From Charina bottae (taxonomy: Eukaryota > Chordata > Lepidosauria > Squamata > Charinaidae): a DNA stretch of 64,000 nucleotides. Below the pieces are notes generated by a model. That model searched no databases. It was not told where the DNA came from and saw only the letters and a list, made by a program, of their open reading frames with translations. Of this stretch, positions 57,537-64,000 are shown piece by piece. The stretch is from contig JALMGJ010000005.1 of NCBI GenBank assembly GCA_023362775.1, positions 39,985,463-40,049,462 of the forward strand. Direction: 5' to 3'. A program made the translations under genes and the position numbers. Numbering within the stretch: position 1 is the stretch's first letter; each line of letters starts with the position of its first letter.

Positions 57537-57888
57537 CACATCATAAGTAAAGGTAAAGGTTTCCCCTGCACAGTCTTGTCCGACTCTAGGGGGCGGTGCT
57601 CATCTCTGTTTCTTGGCCGAAGAGCCAGCACTGTCCGAAGATGCTTCCACGGTCATGTGGCCAGCATGACAAGCATGGAATACTTACAATCCCACCAAAG
57701 TGGTACCTATTTATCTACTTGCATTTGCATGCTTTCGAATTACTAGGTTGGCAAGAGCTGGGGCGAGTGCGGGAGCTTACTCTGTCACGCGGGGCTAGGG
57801 ACTTGAACCACCGAACTTGCGAACTTCCGATCGACAAGCCTGGCGTCTTAACCACTGAGCCATCGTGCCCCCATTAGCCACATCATAA
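57537..57888 (-). mobile_element. tRNA-derived SINE (type 1), minus strand
   Basis: The element proper is about 57547-57878, with a perfect 10-bp TSD cacatcataa (57537-57546, 57879-57888). Same body as the other three type 1 copies. The tRNA-like head is at the high-coordinate end (GAGCCATCGTGCCCCC). Confidence 0.9.
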
Positions 57889-58135
57889 ATACCATTAATA
57901 TTTCAAAAGATCCTCAGCTCTTCCTCAGTAGCATGTTGAGTGCCATCCAACCTGAGGGACCCAGCATCTGGCACTATATCATCAATAATTTTATATTTTT
58001 TTATCATTGTGGTTTTCTTGGTAATATACAAGTGTGGTTTACCATTGCCATCTCCCACGCAGTATGAAACAATGCCTTTGCCATTGTCACTAAAGTGATA
58101 TTTCACTTCCAGCATCTTCCTATGTTGCTGCTGTC
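57889..58135 (-). other. Possible relic of an unidentified retroelement protein
   Basis: The minus-strand frame 58115-57903 encodes 70 residues with amino-acid composition like a real protein (LEVKYHFSDNGKGIVSYCVG, then KPHLYITKKTTM). It is cut by the type 1 SINE at its downstream end. I do not recognise the family. It could be the pol region of an LTR element or chance. Confidence 0.25.
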
Positions 58136-58344
58136 CAATATAGGTGACTGCTTATTTTACCTGGGCAGCTGGGATGATCTTCATGCTTTGGGTGACCCTG
58201 CTGGGATTATATTATCTTGGCATAAACTCCAGACAATCTTCACTCATTCCTCCCAGGAACACCCAACCACCACAATGAGGCAGCACAGCAGGACTTGGGG
58301 CATCAAAAGAAGATACAAATCATTTATTAGGTACATTAATGTAC

Positions 58345-58885
58345 CAGTGTGCTTCCGGGTGCAATTCAAGGTGTTGGTTATGACCTTTAAAGCCCTACAT
58401 GGCATGGGACCAGGTTATCTGAGGGACCGTCTCATCCCCATAACTTCAAATCGTCCCACTCGATTATGCAGAGAGGGCATGCTTTGGCCCCCGTCGTTAC
58501 GGGGTCCAGAAGGCGGGCCTTCTCGGCAGTGGCACCTGCCCTTTGGAACATTCTGCCCCCGGAGATGAGGCAGGCCCCATCACTCCTGTCCTTCCGGAAG
58601 AATTTAAAGACCTGGTTTTGCCACCTCGCTTGGGATGGGAACGGGAATAGTTCCTCTTGGGGATGGCTGGTGCCATAGAGCCCTTTTAAAATACCATCTT
58701 ATCGCCTATTGGATTTTATATTTAATTTATTAGTAAACTTAATGATTATAGATTTGTATGTTTTTATATTTAGTTATATCTATAAATTTTAATTGTTGCA
58801 TTTGTAAACCGCCCAGAGTCTCCTGTGGGGGAGATGGTGCGGTGATAGAAGTTGAAAAATAAATAAATTAAATTAAATTAAGATT
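58345..58885 (+). mobile_element. L2-clade LINE, 3' end
   Basis: 5'-truncated near 58345. The C-terminal ORF2 reads VQFKVLVMTFKALHGMGPGY, LRDRLIPITSNRP and then, after a frameshift near 58500, RRAFSAVAPALWNILPPEMR and FRKNLKTWFCHLAW. The 3' end carries AACCGCCCAGAGTCTCC and GGGGGAGATGGTGCGG, then an AAATAAATAAATT-type tail. It is close to the 34.4-kb copy, so relatively young. Confidence 0.88.
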
Positions 58886-59034
58886 AAGGGGTTGAGATTT
58901 GAGGACAACAGGAGAAAAGGAAAATGTCAGGAATCCTGCAACTAATTTTCCAGGCAGGAATACAAATAAACAATATAGGGAGAATAATACAGGTGGAACA
59001 AGTATGCAAGGAAACAGCTGAGATCAGTCTATAC

Positions 59035-59100
59035 CAGTGTTTTTCAACCTTGGCAACTTTAAGATGTGTGGACTTCAACTCCCAGAATTCTGGGAGTAGA
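59035..59100. mobile_element. Half copy of the palindromic hAT-like MITE
   Basis: CAGTGTTTTTCAACCTTGGC, AAGATGTGTGGACTTCAACT and CCCAGAATTCTGGGAG: one arm plus the start of the other. Same family as 3250-3421 and 24750-24884. Confidence 0.65.
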
Positions 59101-59319
59101 AAGGATGCCATGTGAAATTTAAGAACCTAAAATAGCCCTGATCATTCAAGCCAAGTTCAGCATTTGGCTTCTCACAGTAGCCATCTGGATGCCTCTGGGA
59201 TGTTCACAGACAGAAGCTGAAAACATAGCCCTCTCCCATCAGTGTAGCTCTACAACTGATACTAGGGGAATAGTATTACCCCAACTCAGAGATTGTATTG
59301 AGTCTTCAACACCAATAGC

Positions 59320-60120
59320 ACTTGGTAGATTTGTCCTTCATCCACTTTAAAGCCAGGCAAGTTGGTGGCCATCACCACATCTTGTGGTAATGAATTCCAT
59401 AGGTTAATTAATTTCTGTATGAAGAAGTGCTTTCTTTTAAATTCTAAATCTCCTAATTAGCTTTTTTGGATGATGTCTGATCCTAGTAGTCTGAGACTAG
59501 GAGCTAAAAAGCCTCTCTCTACTTTCTCCATGCTATCCATGATTTATACTTTTCCATTACAGGTAGTCCTCATTTAGCAACCACAATTGAGACTGGCAAC
59601 TCAGTTGTTAAGTGAAGCAGTTGCTAAGTGAAGCTGTAACTGTGCTTACGATCTTACTTCAGCTTTCCTTTGCTTTACAGACCTGTGAAGGTCATAAATG
59701 TGAGGACTGGTCGCCAAGTTACTTTTTCACCACCCTTGTAAGTGAGAATGGTCTCTGTATGAGGCAGTCATTAAATGAGGACTACCTGTATGTCCCCATT
59801 TAGTCATTTTTTCCTAAGCTATGGAGTCCCAAACATTCTAGTCTTTTCTCATAGGGTAGGTGTTCAAGCCCCCTGATCATTTCAGCTCAACTCTCCTGCA
59901 CTTTGAACTAACTCTCCTGCACACCGAAGTAACATATTTATTGAACTATTCACTGTGACCTCCAGATTTTTTCCTGGGTTAGTTACAGACTGCTCAAACC
60001 CCATCAGCGCATATTGAACTTTTTGTTTGTTTTGGTCCCAATAAGTTTCAACTTACACTTATGTCAGTTGAGCTGCATTTGCCTTTGGGTTGACCATTCA
60101 ACCAAAAGCTTCCTTAGGTT
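59320..60120 (+). repeat. Ancient interspersed repeat, split by a MITE
   Basis: GCAAGTTGGTGGCCATCACC, CATCTTGTGGTAATGAATTC and TTCTCTACTTTCTCC lie before the MITE. AGCTCAACTCTCCTGCACTT and later text lie after it. This matches an old amniote repeat I recognise by wording but cannot name. The sequence reads continuously once the MITE and one TA are removed. Confidence 0.5.
59558..59790. mobile_element. Mariner-like MITE, family H copy 3 (longest)
   Basis: The element proper is 59560-59788 (229 bp). Ends CAGGTAGTCCTCATTTAG and its near-complement, TA on both sides. Inner text has several GTTAAGTGAAGC / TTGCTAAGTGAAG units. It has no transposase. Confidence 0.88.
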
Positions 60121-61944
60121 TTCCTTAGGCCGGTACCTACCATATGTTTTGGGAGGGAATACCCAGCCAGCATTGGGAAGACTGCTCTAGCTATAAGATA
60201 CGGGCTCATTCACACAATACATTAATCTATGATTTATTGAACAAACCATATTTGGATAGAGTCACATAGCACACTAGGCCACAGGTAGATTATATTGTGG
60301 TTTAGTGCATGATGAATATTTACCTCTGCTACTGAGAGAGCTTTTATTTTTCTTAGATTTCCTCTTTGCCCCCTTTGGAGGGAAGAGCTTCTAAATCGGC
60401 AAAGGATTATGGGAAATCAGGGCATTTCAATAGCGTGATAGGTTTCTGATTATGAAAAAAACAAGGTTGACTTTCATGTTTTATTAATGAAAATAACAAA
60501 CCAATGTATTTCTCTATTTCTATTAATATGGATGCAGATACACACACATCCTCTGCTGTTCCACTATCATTTAGTAATAAATTAATACAACATTACCCTA
60601 AGCCATCTGAGATCTCCCTAATGGACCCAGAGAAAAGAAGCAATTATAATGATTTCTCAGGACAAAAAGGGAAATAAGCTGGAAATAGCTGAACAATGAG
60701 GCACCAGGCAATCATGAATTGCCCTTGGATTATCTGCTGCCTCAAATACTTGAGGGCAGCCTGAGACTGTCACCAAGCCTTGTTTGTTTGCTCATTACAG
60801 AGCCCCGAAGGCTGCCTACAGTTGAACAAATTGTGGGTTTTATCGTGTTCCAAATATGCCATCTGCTAATAAAACACAGAATGTTGCCATTCAGTCAAAC
60901 AACAACTGTTAATCTAGTTAATATTATTTCTCCAGCAGCCAATTCTTATTTTAGCTTCCAATTAGAAGCCAAATATTAACTATAGCTCTTTGTGGTGCTT
61001 TTGAGGAGCTCCTTTTGGAAGTCTTTGTGGTTATAGTTATGCAGCTGGAGTAACACAGGTTTCCTTGACTGCATTTGCTGATCCCCTTAGTTCTGCAACA
61101 ACTGTTTTCTGGTTTTCTGTGATAAGGCAAATGGCATGACCATCATCTCCTCATCCTTCAGGAGGGATTTTCATGGCTTAAACTTTCAGAGAAATCATGA
61201 ACTTTTAAGCAAGGCCACTTTACTACCCATCAAATTCAGATCGTAGCCAGGGTTGAAGTGTCATGATACTTCTCACTCTTGCTAACACATACCTTCCTGC
61301 CCCACCACTTATTTCCTCACTTTTCTAATAGTAATGGGCATGGCCTGGGGAACAGCTGGCCAGTTATTGATTGGCAGATTTCACACAAGCCATGGCAATG
61401 ACTTTCTAATCTCCAGAAACTCAGCCCTATATTCTGTAACTAGTTGACAACAGAAGCTTCAGGAACTTGACCTGACAGGATTAGATAACTGCCTAAAGTC
61501 CATGAAGACTGAGGCGGTAAATAAATTGCACAAATAAGTAAAAACAAAACTGCTTTATTGTAGACAAGAAAGAAATTATACATATACAGAAGGTCTGACT
61601 ATGGCACTTCACAGCCTATATAGATGTCTCTGCTCCAGGGTTGAAATCCTATGCTTTTTCCTCTTACCTCTCCAGGCCAACAAATATTTTACCCCTTTCT
61701 TCACAGCCATGGGAGGCAACTGCAGCTGAGGCATATTTACATAGCAATGCTGTATGGCCTGAAAACTGTTGGTTCCTGCCTTCCCAGTTTCAGCCCTTAC
61801 AGTGATAACTGCAAGAGAGATTGTAGGAAAAGAATGGAAGAGAACATCCACACAAACAATTAAAAGATAGCAAGCAAACCAGTAGATAGCGTATCTCCTA
61901 AATGGCAACTTAGCCCTGGTGGAGAGAAATTTGGGGAGAAGCCC
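60121..61944. other. Unassigned non-coding DNA
   Basis: A LINE-tail-like scrap near 61500-61540. No gene evidence. Confidence 0.5.
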
Positions 61945-61945
61945 T

Positions 61946-62180
61946 TCAAGTCAAAGAGACTCTGCCTTAATTAGCTTACCATAAAAGAAACTAGAAAATT
62001 CCTATTACAGTTTCAAAGGGTGATGCGGCTGAGCAAGATCGAGGAAGCAAGGACTACAGAGATTTCAGTAAGGTATCTTGAATGCCAACTGGAGTAAATA
62101 TGAAACCTTGGAAACTGTAATAGGAATTTCCCAGCCTCATTTATAGTGAGCTAATTAAGGTGGAGTTTCCTTGACTGACT
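61946..62180. repeat. Fold-back repeat with about 74-bp arms
   Basis: The left arm (61946-62019) and right arm (62104-62180) are inverted copies. The best block is AAATTCCTATTACAGTTTC against its complement, and CCTTAATTAGCT also matches. The loop is about 85 bp. No TSD or known family. Confidence 0.75.
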
Positions 62181-62800
62181 TGACAGGCTTTTTCCCAGAT
62201 TTTTCTCCATCTGGGCTAGGTTGCCATTTATGGGATAAATTTGTCAATCAATCTGCCTGTTGACTGTTTATGTTTGTGTTCTCTTCCATTCCTTTCCCAG
62301 CATCCCCACGATCTCTCACAAGAATGCCACTAGATAAATCTATAACTGGAGCAGGAGGAGATATTGACTAGGGGCACTGGCCAAAAGGGTTTGCTCAAAT
62401 ATAAATTTGGCATTACTTTTTTAATACTGGACGCTCAAGGGCCACATTTCTACTTCCTCTCCAGCAAAACATGCACTTACACAAAGTAAAATGCCTAATA
62501 GCCTTCTATTTCTTTTACCCCACCACGCTGTTATGCCCCTAATGAATCTCAGAAGCTGCAATGTGGCCTTCAGTATCTGACAGTTCAAATTATCTCCACA
62601 GCTTGAATATCCAGCATTTATCATGAGTCAAATACACATAAACATACAGTGTGTAACTCTATTACTGCTTTTCCTGAAATGATGAGATAGAGATAAACCT
62701 GGTAATAACACCCAGACCATTGGATATGCAGGCACTGAGCCAATAGAAATATCTGCAAGAGGAACAACTTAGTGACACATCTCAGTGACACAAATTGGTG
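62181..62800. other. Unassigned non-coding DNA
   Basis: Nothing recognised. Confidence 0.5.
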
Positions 62801-62809
62801 GAAAATACC

Positions 62810-64000
62810 CGATAGGAAGTGACTCAGCACAACAGCATAAAGACAGAGCTAGAGGGATACACTAAGGGAAGTGGAAGCAATCACAAAAGAAGAACAGAGG
62901 TGGATGAAAAGCAGTGGGCACATCCTCCTACGCTTCTATGGACGCCCCAAAATACACAAACCTGGCATACCGCTTTGGCCAATTGTATCGTTACCAGGGA
63001 CTCCCACTTACAACATAGCTAAAGAACTCACAAAAAAACTTAGGCATCTTACAGAGGAGAGTGAATATTCTATCAACTCCCCACTACAGTGCCTACAGAA
63101 AATCAAAGACTTAAAAATAGAAGAAGATGAAATTATGGTGTCATTCGATGTCATTGCACTCTTTACATCCATAGACCCAGCACTAGCGAACGAATCCATG
63201 GCAGCAGTTCTACGAAACACACCCAGTCTAGTCAAATACACTAAGATCGAAATACCCAGAATCATGGACCTCATCGACCTCTGCCTCACTACCTACTTTC
63301 AGTTTGATGGACAAATATACCAACAAATCAAAGGAATACCCATGGGATCACCACTTTCAGGACTCATAGCAGAGCATGTAACGCAGCGTCTAGAAATGAT
63401 AGCACTTCCACGTATGCAACCCAAAGTATGGATCCGGTATGTAGATGACACCTTCATCATAATAAAAAAGGAACAACTGGAGGAAACACATGAAACCATC
63501 AACAACATCTTCAATGGAATAAAATTCACAAGGGAAGAAGAAAACAACAACACACTACCCTTCTTGGACATCCTCATCAGTAGAGGAAATGAGGGCATTC
63601 TAGAAACACAAGTCTACCGGAAATCTACCCACACTAACCAAGTGCTCCATTACCAAAGCAACAACCCAACCTCCCACAAGAGAAGCTGTGTAAGAACATT
63701 ATTCAGCTGAGCACTAATGCACTGCAGCAACCCAGAACACCAGAAAAAGGAAACAGATCGTCTATACAGAATCTTCCAGCAAAATGGATACCCACTCAAC
63801 TTTATCAAAAAGTACCTGACCACCCAACCCACTACAACACAACCAACAGAAGCTATGAAAAGGATAACACTGCCATACATCAGAAACATCTCAGAAATAA
63901 CCAATAGACTGTTACAACCACATGGCATCACCGTAGCACATAAACCAACCAAAACCCTTCAGAACATCTTAAGTAACCCAAAAGACCCAGTAGCCCAAGA
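62810..64000 (+). mobile_element. Penelope-like element, 5'-truncated, running off the window
   Basis: A PLE begins around 62.8 kb, with decayed 5' sequence before 62871, and continues past the window end. The RT is described separately. A GIY-YIG endonuclease, if this copy has one, would lie beyond 64000. Confidence 0.85.
62871..63710 (+). pseudogene. PLE reverse transcriptase, interrupted by one stop
   Basis: A 279-codon frame with the PLE RT signature: FYGRPKIHKPGIPLWPIVSL (about residues 23-42), MVSFDVIALFTSI (motif A, about 88-100), QIKGIPMGSPLSGLIAE (about 155-171), WIRYVDDTFIIIKK (catalytic YVDD, about 189-192) and LPFLDILISRGNEG. These blocks identify a Neptune/Penelope-type RT. The TGA at 63708-63710 lies in continuing homology: the same frame stays open to the window end and carries more PLE-type text (HCSNPEHQKKETDRL, KRITLPYIRNISEITNRLL). 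The ATG is probably not the ancestral start. All RT motifs in the window are intact. Confidence 0.88.

Overview
The window reads as intergenic or intronic DNA of a squamate reptile (lizard or gecko grade). The basis is the repeat mix: L2-clade, RTE/Bov-B and L1 LINEs, a Penelope-like element (PLE), a copia-type LTR element, several tRNA-derived SINEs with squamate-style tails, and many small hAT-like and mariner-like DNA elements, all in AT-rich DNA with long stop-rich gaps. I found no convincing host protein-coding exon and no intact non-transposon gene. Every long reading frame belongs to a retroelement or lies in GC-rich or microsatellite DNA that lacks stops on both strands.

Layout. 0-5 kb: a 5'-truncated L2 reverse-transcriptase copy (minus), nested hAT elements, a decayed LTR, a palindromic MITE and a GC-rich hAT-like element. 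5-13 kb: mostly unique or ancient DNA with a Bov-B 3' end and a decayed L2. 13-19 kb: an LTR-like block, a PLE inverted terminus pair with hammerhead ribozyme cores, two more hAT-like elements (one inside a SINE), and a SINE between two hexamer arrays. 19-29 kb: sparse, with a 672-bp hairpin element, decayed PLE termini and small MITEs. 29.9-31.8 kb: a copia fragment with a hAT element in or beside its 3' LTR. 34-39 kb: an almost full-length L2 (minus) that split a MITE. 39-43 kb: ancient LINE, SINEs, an inverted repeat and another L2 piece. 46.5-48.3 kb: a 1.77-kb GC-rich hAT-like element. 48.8 kb: a 5S rRNA-derived fragment. 52-53 kb: two more hAT-like elements. 54-57 kb: an L1 ORF2 relic with three later insertions. 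57-60 kb: Bov-B, SINE, L2, an ancient repeat split by a MITE. 62.8 kb to the end: a PLE reverse transcriptase running off the window.

The most interesting observations are: (1) a hAT-like family with shared ends and a shared 38-bp CCAAT/GC-box unit but unrelated CpG-rich cores that look like captured promoter or first-exon DNA; (2) PLE inverted terminal pairs carrying hammerhead cores; (3) a very long hairpin element; (4) a copia element in which the LTR tip is joined directly to the reverse transcriptase. Insertions with target-site duplications (TSDs) readable on both sides give a relative order for many events. All family names come from recognised motifs, not from a database search.
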